A DNA stretch of 64,000 nt from Streptomyces sp. Edi2 (GTDB lineage: Bacteria > Actinomycetota > Actinomycetes > Streptomycetales > Streptomycetaceae). Each line of letters begins with the position of its first letter. Positions within the stretch are counted from its first letter, which is position 1. Shown here piece by piece: positions 43,710 through 52,351 of the stretch. The stretch is taken from NCBI RefSeq assembly GCF_040253635.1, contig NZ_JBEJGX010000003.1, positions 8,271,501 to 8,335,500 of the forward strand. Reading direction: 5' to 3'. The translations under genes were made by a program, and so were the position numbers. The notes under the pieces were generated by a model. The model was not told the DNA's origin and did no database searches. It saw only the letters and a list, made by a program, of their open reading frames with translations.

Positions 43710-43742
43710 GTTCCCCGGCTCCCTTCGAGGAGGCCGGGGAAC
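43710..43742. terminator. Terminator between LAL regulator 2 and the lectin gene
   Basis: Arms GTTCCCCGGC and GCCGGGGAAC, with further TCC/GGA pairing inside and a TTCG-containing loop. It lies between two convergent genes. Confidence 0.8.
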
Positions 43743-43811
43743 GCTCCGACGGCGTGCCGTCAGATCACGCGGCGCAGCCCACTCGGATCACGAGGGAATG
43801 CGCTGCACAGG

Positions 43812-44951
43812 TCAGCGGTTGTTGACGCACTCCGGAGCGGGGCTGTCGCTCGTGCACAGCACCAGGTCGCTGCTGAGGCTGTCGGTGCCGTCCTTGGCGG
43901 GGACGGTGGCGGTGCCGTCGCCGGACCAGGTGTCACCAAGATCGTTGGTGAACGTCCACTTACCCGTCACCGTCTTCATCAGCTGGCCTCGCATCGCCCA
44001 GCTGTAGTTGCCCGGCTTCACGGATATCTTGTTCGCGTCGCTCACGGCTTCGGTCTGGGTCCAGGAGTGCTCGTAGCGTGCGGTGAGCGCCGTACTGACC
44101 TTGGCCGTGACGAACTCGACGTTGACCCCCACCTCGCTGGTGACGGTGAGGGAGGTGCCCACCGTATTGGTCTGGGACGTGGTCTGCGTCCAGGTGATGG
44201 TCCGGTCCCCGGGGTCGGTGCTGTTGTTCCACACGTTGGAGCTGACCCGCTTCAGGTCCCCCACGGAAGCCACGCTGTCGCCGGTGACCTCGTAGTCGCA
44301 CGACTTGACGGCGCCGGCACTGTTGCTGCACTGCTTCAGGGCGTACGCGGTGGCCAGGTCCGCGAGGGACGGGCCCGTGTACTCCGCGCCGGGGGTCGGA
44401 CCGATGGTCCACTCCTGGTTGCTGTCACCGTTGCAGCCGTGGGTACCCACGGTGGTGCCGTCGTTACTGCTTCCCCCGAACACATCCATGCACTTGCCGG
44501 TGTTGACGTTCCGGATCAGGTAGTAGCCGTCACCACCGCCAGAGGGCTGCAGATACCAATTCTGCTTGCTGTTTTTCTGGTCGCAGTACCTCGGCTCGAC
44601 GAGGTGGTCGTTGTCGGTGTTGAAGTCGACGCACTTCTGCGTCTTGTCGTTGCGGATCAGGAAACTCCCGTCCCTGTTGGGAAGGATGCTCCAATTCGCT
44701 ATCGGCGACTTGTTGATGACCATTTCGGTCCCGTAGTCCGGCGAGTCCTTCGCCAGATCCAATGACGGCGCAAGACCGTCGCCCTGGGGCAGGCGCGGCG
44801 ACAGGGACAGGCCGGTCATGGCGGGGGTTTCCGCGTGAGCCGTTCCGGTCGTGAGCGGAGAGACTGACGTGGCGAGCGTGGCGAAGGCGACCGCGGCAAA
44901 TGCGGCCATCGTCCGCCGCACCGGTCCGTAGGGGGTCGGCTCGGTGATCAT
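43812..44951 (-). CDS. Secreted ricin-B-type lectin fused to aerolysin-like domain
   Basis: A 379-residue preprotein; AAGGAG precedes ATG 44951. The signal peptide ends near GTAHA (residue 40). Residues ~75-200 are a ricin-B (beta-trefoil) lectin domain with Q/NxW-type motifs (IANWSIL, SKQNWYLQ, SNQEWTI) and the segments CVDFNTDND and CMDVFGGSSNDGTTVGTHGC. Residues ~205-379 match the architecture of the protein at 34765: YALKQCSNSAGAVKSCDYEV, a Ser/Thr-rich amphipathic core (TWTQTTSQTNTVGTSLTVTS) and KISVKPGNYSW. Lectin plus aerolysin-like parts suggest a carbohydrate-targeted membrane-active protein (inference). Confidence 0.8.
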   Translation of the reverse strand: MITEPTPYGPVRRTMAAFAAVAFATLATSVSPLTTGTAHAETPAMTGLSLSPRLPQGDGLAPSLDLAKDSPDYGTEMVINKSPIANWSILPNRDGSFLIRNDKTQKCVDFNTDNDHLVEPRYCDQKNSKQNWYLQPSGGGDGYYLIRNVNTGKCMDVFGGSSNDGTTVGTHGCNGDSNQEWTIGPTPGAEYTGPSLADLATAYALKQCSNSAGAVKSCDYEVTGDSVASVGDLKRVSSNVWNNSTDPGDRTITWTQTTSQTNTVGTSLTVTSEVGVNVEFVTAKVSTALTARYEHSWTQTEAVSDANKISVKPGNYSWAMRGQLMKTVTGKWTFTNDLGDTWSGDGTATVPAKDGTDSLSSDLVLCTSDSPAPECVNNR

Positions 44952-45168
44952 GGCTATTCGGTTCTCCTTGGCAGTTCTTGCCTGGGGGCGGGTTCGGTAA
45001 CCGGCCCTGCTGCCGCGGCAAACGGCGCCCGGACAGGGGAGGAAGCGCCCCGTGCCCGGCTGTGGTCCCTGCTGCGGCGGTGCCAACGTATGGGGCACGG
45101 CGCGGCGTTACATCCGTCAACTGAAGGAGGGCTTGCGCGTGGTGGCGGCGGTGGCAGTGGCCCGGGGC

Positions 45169-46320
45169 CTATCTGCCCCAGATCTTCCGGTACGCCGCGC
45201 GATAGCCGGACGGGTCCCAGGTCGTGGCCCCGCGGCTGTTGCCGGCCGTGGCGATGTGCACGGGGGCGACATAACCGCTGGCGGGTCTGCCCGAGAAGGC
45301 GCGGTTGAATTCGTCGAGGATCTGCCAGCCCTGCTGGGAGAAGGGCTCCGGGACGGTGGCCGCCTGGAACTGTCTGCTGTTGATGCGCTGGAAGGCGGAC
45401 GGGTCGCCGTCGCCCGCGCCGATGTTGAAGGGGATGCCGCCGCCCTTCCGGCCGGCGGCGCGCAGGGCCGGCGCGGCATCGGCGAAGTACACATCGTTGA
45501 TGGCGACGGAGTGGGTCCAGCGGTCCCCGAAGCGGGAGAGGAGTGCGGAGACCTCCTGGGGCGTGCGGCTGCTGGTGTCCGGGAGCGGGATGTTCTCCTC
45601 CTCCAGGAGCCGTACGCCGGAGCAGGTGGCGAGCTGTTTCTTGATCAGTTCGGACTTGTTCCTGGCGAACGGGATCGAGGCATCGGTGAACACGACGACT
45701 CCCGCGTGGCCCCGGGAGTGCGTGATGATCCAGTCCGCGCTGACTTTCGCGACATCCTGGACGTTGGTGGTGATGTTGCTGAAGAGTCCGGGGTCCTTGC
45801 TCGGGCCGGGGGCATCGACCGCGTGCCAGCCGACGAGCGGGATGTGTTCGGCGGTGGCCGTCGCGACCTGCCGCGACGTCAGGCGTGGGTCGAAGCCGCC
45901 GATGACGATGCCGGCGGGCCGGAGGGCGAGGGCCTGGCTGAAGGCCGCCTGGATCCCGGCGGGGGTGCCCTGACCGTCGATCACCCGGACCGGCCAGCCG
46001 AGGGTCTTCGCGGCTTGCCGGAGGCCCTCGGCGGCGCCTGCGACACCGGGATTGGTCATGGTCTGCGCGACATAGACGAGGCGTTTGCCGAAGACCGCCC
46101 GGGGGCCGCTGGTGGGCCCGTCCCAGGAGGTGTGCGGCTTCTCGGCCCGTGCCACGGCAGCCCGGGCCCGGGCCAGGACGGCGGGACAACCGGTCTTCGC
46201 CGGCCCCGGCGAGTAGGGTGCGGCGCCGGTCGAGGCGCCCCGTTCGCAGCCGGCGAGGACAGTGGCCGCCAGAGCCACGACGACTGTGCCGCAAACGGCG
46301 GTCTTGCGGTGCGAGTGCAC
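45169..46320 (-). CDS. Sugar ABC transporter substrate-binding lipoprotein
   Basis: A 383-residue RbsB-like periplasmic-binding protein. The lipobox LAGC comes after a short signal (VVVALAATVLAGCERG). The ligand domain reads RLVYVAQTMTNPGVAGAAEG, PAGIVIGGFDPRLTSRQVAT, and ADWIITHSRGHAGVVVFTDA. GTG 46320 follows AGGGAG; a GTG at 46368 overlapping the permease stop is the alternative but gives a poorer signal peptide. Third gene of the ATPase-permease-binding protein operon. Confidence 0.85.
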   Translation of the reverse strand: MHSHRKTAVCGTVVVALAATVLAGCERGASTGAAPYSPGPAKTGCPAVLARARAAVARAEKPHTSWDGPTSGPRAVFGKRLVYVAQTMTNPGVAGAAEGLRQAAKTLGWPVRVIDGQGTPAGIQAAFSQALALRPAGIVIGGFDPRLTSRQVATATAEHIPLVGWHAVDAPGPSKDPGLFSNITTNVQDVAKVSADWIITHSRGHAGVVVFTDASIPFARNKSELIKKQLATCSGVRLLEEENIPLPDTSSRTPQEVSALLSRFGDRWTHSVAINDVYFADAAPALRAAGRKGGGIPFNIGAGDGDPSAFQRINSRQFQAATVPEPFSQQGWQILDEFNRAFSGRPASGYVAPVHIATAGNSRGATTWDPSGYRAAYRKIWGR

Positions 46321-46364
46321 GGGCGCTCCCTGCGGAGGGACGACACGGTGGCGACGGCCGGAGA

Positions 46365-47405
46365 TCACGAGCTGATACGGACCGCGTCATGGCGGGGCCG
46401 GGACGGTGGTGTCCGCCGTTGGCGCAGCTGGCGGCGGGCGGCATAGCCGGCCATGCCGACGGCGAGGAGCAGGGTGGCGCCGTTGAACAGCGGGGTGACC
46501 CAGAACTGCGCGCCGAGCTGGCCGATACCGGCAAGGCCGATGGCGAGGATGACGACGGCGACCAGGGTGCCCAGGGCGTTCGGGCGTCCTGGTCTGATCG
46601 CGGTGGACCCGAGCAGGGCACCGACGAAGGCGGGCAGCAGATAGTCCAGGCCGACGCTGGGGTTGCCGATCCGCTGCTGGGCGGCGAGCAGGACACCGGC
46701 GATACCGACGACCAGCCCCGAACCGGCGAACGCGTGGACGACGTAGCGCCGGGTCGGGATGCCCACCAGCTCGGCGGCGCGCGGGTTGGAGCCGATGACG
46801 TACAGATAGCGGCCGAGCGGCAGCCGCTCCAGGAGCAGCCACAGCACGGCGGTCAGCGCGAGGACGTAGAAGGCGGATACCGGCAGGCCGAGGAACCTGG
46901 AGTCGTAGAGATCGGTGAAGGCCGCCGGCAGGCCCTGCGGGCCGGGAACGATCCGGGCCCCGTTGGTGATCCAACCGGTGAGGGCGTACAGGATGCTGCC
47001 GGTGCCCAGCGTGGCGATAAGGGAATTGATCTTCGCGAATTCGACGACGATCCCGTTGAAGACGCCGACGACCGCTCCGCCGACGATTACGGCGAGGCAG
47101 GCGAGGGGCCAGGGCCACGCTTCGTTGGCGATCAGCTGCATCGTCATGACGTGCGCCAGGCCGAGACCGTAGCCGAGGGACAGGTCGAACTTGGCGGTGA
47201 CGATGGGAAGCATGGCGCCGAGCGCGAGGAGGGCGGGGATCGACTGGTTGGACAGGACCTCGGAGATGTTGTCCAGGGTGGGAAAGGTGTCCGGCAGGGC
47301 GAGGGAGAAGGCCAGGAAGAGCAGGGCGGCGAAGGCCAGGAGGCCGTAGGCGCCGAGGAAGTGCCCGAACCGGCGGCCCGGCAGGAGGCGGGGGGAGGGG
47401 GTCAT
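46365..47405 (-). CDS. RbsC-type sugar ABC transporter permease
   Basis: A 346-residue membrane protein with about ten hydrophobic helices. ALGAMLPIVTAKFDLSLGYG and INSLIATLGTGSILYALTGW, then GSNPRAAELVGIPTRRYVVH, are typical of the RbsC/BPD_transp_2 family. Only one permease gene is present, so it is expected to act as a homodimer. The start overlaps the ATPase stop by four bases. Confidence 0.9.
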   Translation of the reverse strand: MTPSPRLLPGRRFGHFLGAYGLLAFAALLFLAFSLALPDTFPTLDNISEVLSNQSIPALLALGAMLPIVTAKFDLSLGYGLGLAHVMTMQLIANEAWPWPLACLAVIVGGAVVGVFNGIVVEFAKINSLIATLGTGSILYALTGWITNGARIVPGPQGLPAAFTDLYDSRFLGLPVSAFYVLALTAVLWLLLERLPLGRYLYVIGSNPRAAELVGIPTRRYVVHAFAGSGLVVGIAGVLLAAQQRIGNPSVGLDYLLPAFVGALLGSTAIRPGRPNALGTLVAVVILAIGLAGIGQLGAQFWVTPLFNGATLLLAVGMAGYAARRQLRQRRTPPSRPRHDAVRISS

Positions 47406-48937
47406 GGTTCCACCGTCCCGGTGAGCGCGCTCATCGCCGAGGAGGCACGGGCGAGTTCGGAGACCGTGAGAGCCCCGCCGCTCAGCTCCTCCGTCATCAC
47501 CCCGCGGACGAACACCAGGGCGCGATGGCACACGTGGGCGACCTCCTCGAAGTCGGTGGAGAGGAGCAGGACGGCGAGGCCTCCGGCCAGCGCCTCCCGG
47601 AGCAGGCGGTAGATCGCCGTTTTGGCGCCGACGTCCACCCCGGCGGTCGGCTCTTCGAGGATCAGCAGGCGCCGGCTCGTCCTGAGCCCCCGTCCGATCA
47701 TGACCTTCTGCTGATTCCCACCGGAGAGGGTGGCGATCGGCGCCTCGGTGTCCCGGGGGAAGACCGAGAACCGCTCGATCAGGGCCGCGGCCTCGGCGCG
47801 CTCGTGCCGCGGAACGATCCGGCGCCAGGACCGCACACCGCTCGCCCGGGGATTGGCCAGGAAGTTCTCCCGCACCGTCAGCTCGGGTGCGCAGCCCTCT
47901 TCCTGACGGTCGCTGGTCACCAGGCCGACACCGGAGCCGACGGCGGCCATGACCGTGTGCGGGGTGTACGGGAGGCCGTCGAGCAGCGCCCGTCCGCCGG
48001 TGACCGGCCGGGAGCCGGCGAGGGCACGGCCCAGTTCCATGTGCCCGGCGCCGGTGAGGCCCACCATGCCGAGGATTTCCCCGGCGTGCACCTCCAGGCT
48101 GACCGGCGCCGTGTTCTCGGTCCGTACCCGGTCCAGGCGCAGTACGGCCGGACCCGAGGCGGCGGCGAAGCGTAAGCCGGCCGGTTCGTGGCCCACGATG
48201 TCGCGCACCAGCCGGGCCGGCCGGTAGCCGGCCACCGGGCCCTGGCTGACGACGCGTCCGTCACGCAGGACGGCGAAGTCATCGGCGACCTCGTACACCT
48301 CGTCGATCCGGTGGGTGACATGGACGAGGGCACGGCCCTGGTCGCGCAGGGTGCGCAGGACGTCGAACAGCCGGGCGCAGTCGGCTGCCGGGAGGCTGGC
48401 GGTCGGCTCGTCCAGGACGATGACGGCGGCCTGGGTGGACAGCGCGCGGGCGAGGGCCACCAGGGAGCGTTCGGCGCGCGGGAGACCGGCGAGCGGGGCA
48501 TCCGGATCGAGATGCGCGGCGACGATGTCCAGGGCCGCGGTGCACCGACCGCGGACCCGCCGCCACGACAGCAGACCCGCGCGGCACGGATAGCCGGCCC
48601 CCAGGGCAATGTTCTCGGCGACCGTCATCCAGTCGACCAGGCCCAGGTCCTGATGGATGAAGGACAGGGCGCGGGAGGCCGCGTCGGTGCCGAGCGGGTG
48701 CCCGTCGACGCGCACCTCGCCCTCGTCCGCGGAGTGGACGCCCGCGAGCACCTTGATGAGCGTGGACTTCCCGGCGCCGTTGGGGCCGAGCAGGGCGAGG
48801 ATGCGGCCGGAGCGGATGTCGAGGTCGACCGCGTCCAGTGCGAGGGTGCCGCCGAACCGCTTGCACAGGCCGCGTACCCGGACGAGAGGCCGGGGGGCGT
48901 CGCGCGGGGGAGGGGTGCTGTCAGGAGCGGCATGCAC
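47402..48937 (-). CDS. RbsA-type sugar ABC transporter ATPase, two NBDs, with TTA codon
   Basis: A 511-residue protein with tandem nucleotide-binding domains. NBD1 has Walker A LLGPNGAGKSTLIKVLAGVH, a degenerate signature (LPRAERSLVALARAL) and Walker B VIVLDEPTASLP. NBD2 has the usual degenerate P-loop GLTGAGHMELGRAL, an intact signature LSGGNQQKV and LLILEEPTAGVDVGAKT. This asymmetry is normal for RbsA/MglA. Codon 255 is TTA (48173-48175), so synthesis probably depends on bldA. First gene of the operon. Confidence 0.92.
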   Translation of the reverse strand: MHAAPDSTPPPRDAPRPLVRVRGLCKRFGGTLALDAVDLDIRSGRILALLGPNGAGKSTLIKVLAGVHSADEGEVRVDGHPLGTDAASRALSFIHQDLGLVDWMTVAENIALGAGYPCRAGLLSWRRVRGRCTAALDIVAAHLDPDAPLAGLPRAERSLVALARALSTQAAVIVLDEPTASLPAADCARLFDVLRTLRDQGRALVHVTHRIDEVYEVADDFAVLRDGRVVSQGPVAGYRPARLVRDIVGHEPAGLRFAAASGPAVLRLDRVRTENTAPVSLEVHAGEILGMVGLTGAGHMELGRALAGSRPVTGGRALLDGLPYTPHTVMAAVGSGVGLVTSDRQEEGCAPELTVRENFLANPRASGVRSWRRIVPRHERAEAAALIERFSVFPRDTEAPIATLSGGNQQKVMIGRGLRTSRRLLILEEPTAGVDVGAKTAIYRLLREALAGGLAVLLLSTDFEEVAHVCHRALVFVRGVMTEELSGGALTVSELARASSAMSALTGTVEP

Positions 48938-48987
48938 AGACGTCTCCGGAGGTCGGCCTCATGGTCCTGCCGGGTGCTTCCCGACGG

Positions 48988-49032
48988 ACGGGGCACTGCT
49001 GCGGGGCACAGCTACGGGGCACTGCTGCGGGG
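48988..49032. repeat. 19-bp direct repeat in the gap upstream of the ABC operon
   Basis: ACGGGGCACTGCTGCGGGG occurs at 48988-49006 and 49014-49032, separated by seven bases. Short GGTGCTTC sequences flank it on both sides. It lies between two minus-strand genes, about 50-95 bases before the ABC ATPase start. Could be regulatory or slippage-derived. Confidence 0.6.
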
Positions 49033-49145
49033 TGCTTCGTGGTGGTGAGGGTGGCGCGCCCGGGGCCCGGCAATGCCACATCCGTACCGATTACCGCAAT
49101 TCCGTCATGGTACGGCCCGCCTTGGCCCGGATGCCGGAGGGACGG

Positions 49146-52100
49146 TCAGAGGGCGGGGATGTTGTCGACATACGCTGCGGCGGCGTCCGGTGTTCCTGCC
49201 GGCGCCTCCAGAGCGCACTCGGCCCAGATGACCTTGCCGCCGGCCGTGTAACGGGTGCCCCAGGCCTGGGCGAGCTGTGCGACGAGGAACAGGCCACGGC
49301 CGCCCTCGTCGGTGCTGGCCGCATGGCGCAGATGCGGGGCGGTGCTGCCGGCGTCCGAGACCTCGCAGATCAGCGTGCGGTCATGGAGCAGGCGCACCTG
49401 GATGGGGGCGGTGCCGTAGCGGATGGCATTGGTGACCAGCTCGCTGAGCAGGAGTTCGGTGGCGAAGACGACCTCGTGCAGCCCCCATTCGGTCAGCTGC
49501 CGGGTCACCGCGGCGCGGACGCCGGAGACGAGCGCCGGGTCGGCTGCCACCTCCCAGGTGGCGATGTGCCGGGGGGCGAGGGCACGGGTGCGGGCGACGA
49601 GCAGCGCGATGTCGTCGGTGGGGTGCCGGGGCGCCACGGCCCGGAGGACCGCCTCACAGGTGTCCTCGGGCGGACGGTCCGGGTGCGCCAGGGCGTGGCG
49701 CAGCAGGTCGAGGGCCGTATCGACGTCGCGCTGGCGGTCCCCGATGAGTCCGTCGGTGTAGAGGACGAGCCGGCTGCCTTCGGGAAGAGTGAATGCGGCG
49801 GTCTCGAACGGGAGGCCGCCCAGGCCCAGCGGCGGGCCGGCCGGCAGGTCCGGGAAGGTCACGGTGCCGTCGGGGCGGACCAGCGCGGGCGGAGGGTGCC
49901 CGGACCGGGCCATCACGCACTGCCGCGTGGTGGGGTCGTAAATGACGTACAGACAGGTGGCGCCGATGATGCCGGTGCTGTCGGCCGCGGGACCCTCGGT
50001 GCCTTCCTCCCGGTCGAGGCGTCCCACGAGGTTGTCGAGATGGGTGAGGACCTCGTCCGGGGCGAGGTCGAGCTCGGCGAAGTTCCGCGCGGCGGTGCGC
50101 AAGCGGCCCATCGTGGCGGCGGCGTGCAGGCCGTGGCCGACGACATCCCCGACGACGAGGGCCACCCGGGTGCTGGAGAGGGGGATGACATCGAACCAGT
50201 CGCCGCCGACGCCGGACTCGGCGGGCAGATAGCGGTAGGCGACATCGACGGCGCTCTGCTCGGGGAAGCTCTGCGGCAGCAGGCTGTGCTGCAGGGCAAG
50301 GACCATGGTGTGCTCGCGGGTGAAACGGCGGGCGTTGTCGATGCAGATGGCGGCACGGGTGGCGAGTTCCTGGGCCAGCGACAAGTCGTCGTCCCCGAAC
50401 GGGGCGGGGTCGCGCGAGCGGTAGAAGCTTGCCGTGCCCAGGGCGATGCCGCGGGCGAGGAGGGGGACGGCGATCAACGAGTGCACGTCATGGCCGAGGA
50501 GGCGCCGGGCGTGCACGGGATCCTGGGCGATCCAGCCGCCGGCCGCCCTCAGATCGGGTTCGAGAACGGGCTGCCGGTCGTCCAGACAGCGGAGCTGGGG
50601 CGTGGAGGGACGCAGAGCCACCCGCTCACCGGCAGGGTAGAAGGGGCAGTCGTCCCGGATTCCGTGGACCACGGTGCGGTAAAGGCCGGTGCGGGGATCC
50701 GTCGGCTCCTCGCCGCGCAGCACCGCCTCGGGAAGGTCGATGGTGACGTAGTCGGCCAGGCGCGGGACAGCCATCTCGGCGAGTTCCCGGGCGGTACGGC
50801 TCACGTCCAGCGTGGTGCCGATGCGGGTGCTGGCCTCGGACAGCAGCTCCAGGCGGCGCCGGGCCGCCACGGCGTACTTCCCCACTTCCGGCTCACCGAT
50901 CAGCACCAGCCCACCGGCCGCGGCGTGGGAGAGACGATCGGCGGGGCCCTCGGCGTGACGGCCGGAGGGACTTTCAGCGGGACGGTCCGAGGGACGTCGT
51001 GCGGTACGGGGCGCGCCCGCTGGGCGGCCCGGGGCCGCCGCCCGGCCCGGTCCGCTGCCGGCAAGGTGCGCGGGCAGCGGGACGGCGAGGGCGAGAACCT
51101 GGTCGGGCGCCGGGCCGGGAGCGGCGCCGGCTGCGCTGAGGACGGCGAGGTGCTGATGCGGTGTGGGGAGAACCGCCTCGATGACGACGCCCTCCACGCC
51201 GGAGGGGCTGGTCACCGGCCGGCTCAGCAAGGTGATCCGCCGGCCGCCGGGCAGCGGGACCTCGATGGCGGCTCGCTGCGCCGAGGAGATCAGCTCGGTG
51301 GCCCGCTCCTTGAGGATCATCTGGTCACGCCAGTCCAGCCCGCTGTCGACCAGCCCGCTTTCGGTCGGTGCGCTGTCGGCCGGCGCGTGCTCGGCCGGCG
51401 CGTGCTCGGCCGGCTCGCCCGGCTGCCCGTCGCCCGTCGCCTCACCGGTCGGTGCGCGGCTCCTGGCGTCGAGGTACGCCTGCAGCAAGGCGCGCTCTCG
51501 CGTCGAACTCTGCTCCAGCAGCCGCCGTTCGATGGCCCCGGCTGCCCTGCTGAGCACGTCGTTCAGCGCCACATCCGCATCGGTGGGCGGAAAGCCGAGG
51601 CACAGGATGCCTTCGATACGTCCACTGAGCGGGTCCCGGACGGGAATGGCCGCACACGCATTGGCCTGGGAGCGTTCGGCGAAGTGCTCGGCGCCGTAGA
51701 CGTTGATCAGCTGCCGTTCCGCAAGGGCCAGACCGATGCCATTGGTCCCCGCGAACTCCTCGGCGAACACGAACCCCGGGACGCTCTGGATCGCGGCCAG
51801 ATGTCTGACCAGCGAGGTGTCGCCGAAGCGCCGCTGCAGGACGGCCCCGCGGCCGTCGGCGAGGGCCACGTTCATACTTCTGCCCGCGAACCTGGACTGC
51901 AGGCGGTCCAGCACGGGGGCGGCGGCGCGGACGAGCCGGCCGTCCAGATCGAGATCCTGACGGAAGGGAAGCTCGCACTCCTCCGGCGACAGCCCCAGCG
52001 ACCGGGAACGCTGCCACGAATTCAGGACGGTGCTTCGCACGGTCCCCTCGACCGCCCCGCCGCGAAGAAACTGCTCACGGGCGCGCGCGGGGCCGATATC

Positions 52101-52181
52101 CGCTCCCACGAGCCCCATCCCGACCACTTCCCACATCGGTATGTGCCGCTCCGGCCGCCCGTGCAGGGGCGGCCGCGCCAT
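49146..52181 (-). CDS. Multidomain SpoIIE (PP2C) phosphatase with AcoR-like and GAF sensor domains and kinase-like ATPase
   Basis: A 1011-residue signalling protein. The N terminus has VLNSWQRSRSLGLSPEECEL and a GAF-type region (FVFAEEFAGTNGIGLALAER) as in AcoR-type activators. A Pro/Ala/Glu linker with AEHAPAEHAPADSAP repeats follows. A second GAF region surrounds LSLAQELATRAAICIDNARR. The SpoIIE PP2C domain shows PAESGVGGDWFDVIPLSSTR, VALVVGDVVGHGLHAAATMG and CVMARSGHPPPALV. A C-terminal anti-sigma HATPase region ends it (LLLSELVTNAIRYGTAPI, DEGGRGLFLVAQL). It would dephosphorylate an anti-anti-sigma factor. Starts at 52136 or 52118 are alternatives. Confidence 0.87.
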   Translation of the reverse strand: MARPPLHGRPERHIPMWEVVGMGLVGADIGPARAREQFLRGGAVEGTVRSTVLNSWQRSRSLGLSPEECELPFRQDLDLDGRLVRAAAPVLDRLQSRFAGRSMNVALADGRGAVLQRRFGDTSLVRHLAAIQSVPGFVFAEEFAGTNGIGLALAERQLINVYGAEHFAERSQANACAAIPVRDPLSGRIEGILCLGFPPTDADVALNDVLSRAAGAIERRLLEQSSTRERALLQAYLDARSRAPTGEATGDGQPGEPAEHAPAEHAPADSAPTESGLVDSGLDWRDQMILKERATELISSAQRAAIEVPLPGGRRITLLSRPVTSPSGVEGVVIEAVLPTPHQHLAVLSAAGAAPGPAPDQVLALAVPLPAHLAGSGPGRAAAPGRPAGAPRTARRPSDRPAESPSGRHAEGPADRLSHAAAGGLVLIGEPEVGKYAVAARRRLELLSEASTRIGTTLDVSRTARELAEMAVPRLADYVTIDLPEAVLRGEEPTDPRTGLYRTVVHGIRDDCPFYPAGERVALRPSTPQLRCLDDRQPVLEPDLRAAGGWIAQDPVHARRLLGHDVHSLIAVPLLARGIALGTASFYRSRDPAPFGDDDLSLAQELATRAAICIDNARRFTREHTMVLALQHSLLPQSFPEQSAVDVAYRYLPAESGVGGDWFDVIPLSSTRVALVVGDVVGHGLHAAATMGRLRTAARNFAELDLAPDEVLTHLDNLVGRLDREEGTEGPAADSTGIIGATCLYVIYDPTTRQCVMARSGHPPPALVRPDGTVTFPDLPAGPPLGLGGLPFETAAFTLPEGSRLVLYTDGLIGDRQRDVDTALDLLRHALAHPDRPPEDTCEAVLRAVAPRHPTDDIALLVARTRALAPRHIATWEVAADPALVSGVRAAVTRQLTEWGLHEVVFATELLLSELVTNAIRYGTAPIQVRLLHDRTLICEVSDAGSTAPHLRHAASTDEGGRGLFLVAQLAQAWGTRYTAGGKVIWAECALEAPAGTPDAAAAYVDNIPAL

Positions 52182-52351
52182 ACCGTCTCATTGTAGATCT
52201 CTGAGCAGAGAGTGAGAGAGGCAGAGAGTGGTACTGATCATGGACATCGTGGACAGGGGAAGCCGAGTCCGGCAGCTCCCGGCTGTCACACACACTCCCC
52301 ACCGTCACACACGGTCACGACCGGGAACGCCGTCACAGGACCGCGACCGGG

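Noticed and set aside
48657..52196. 1179-residue plus-strand open frame
   Set aside because: Antisense to the ABC ATPase 5' end and the SpoIIE phosphatase; no domain and no RBS.
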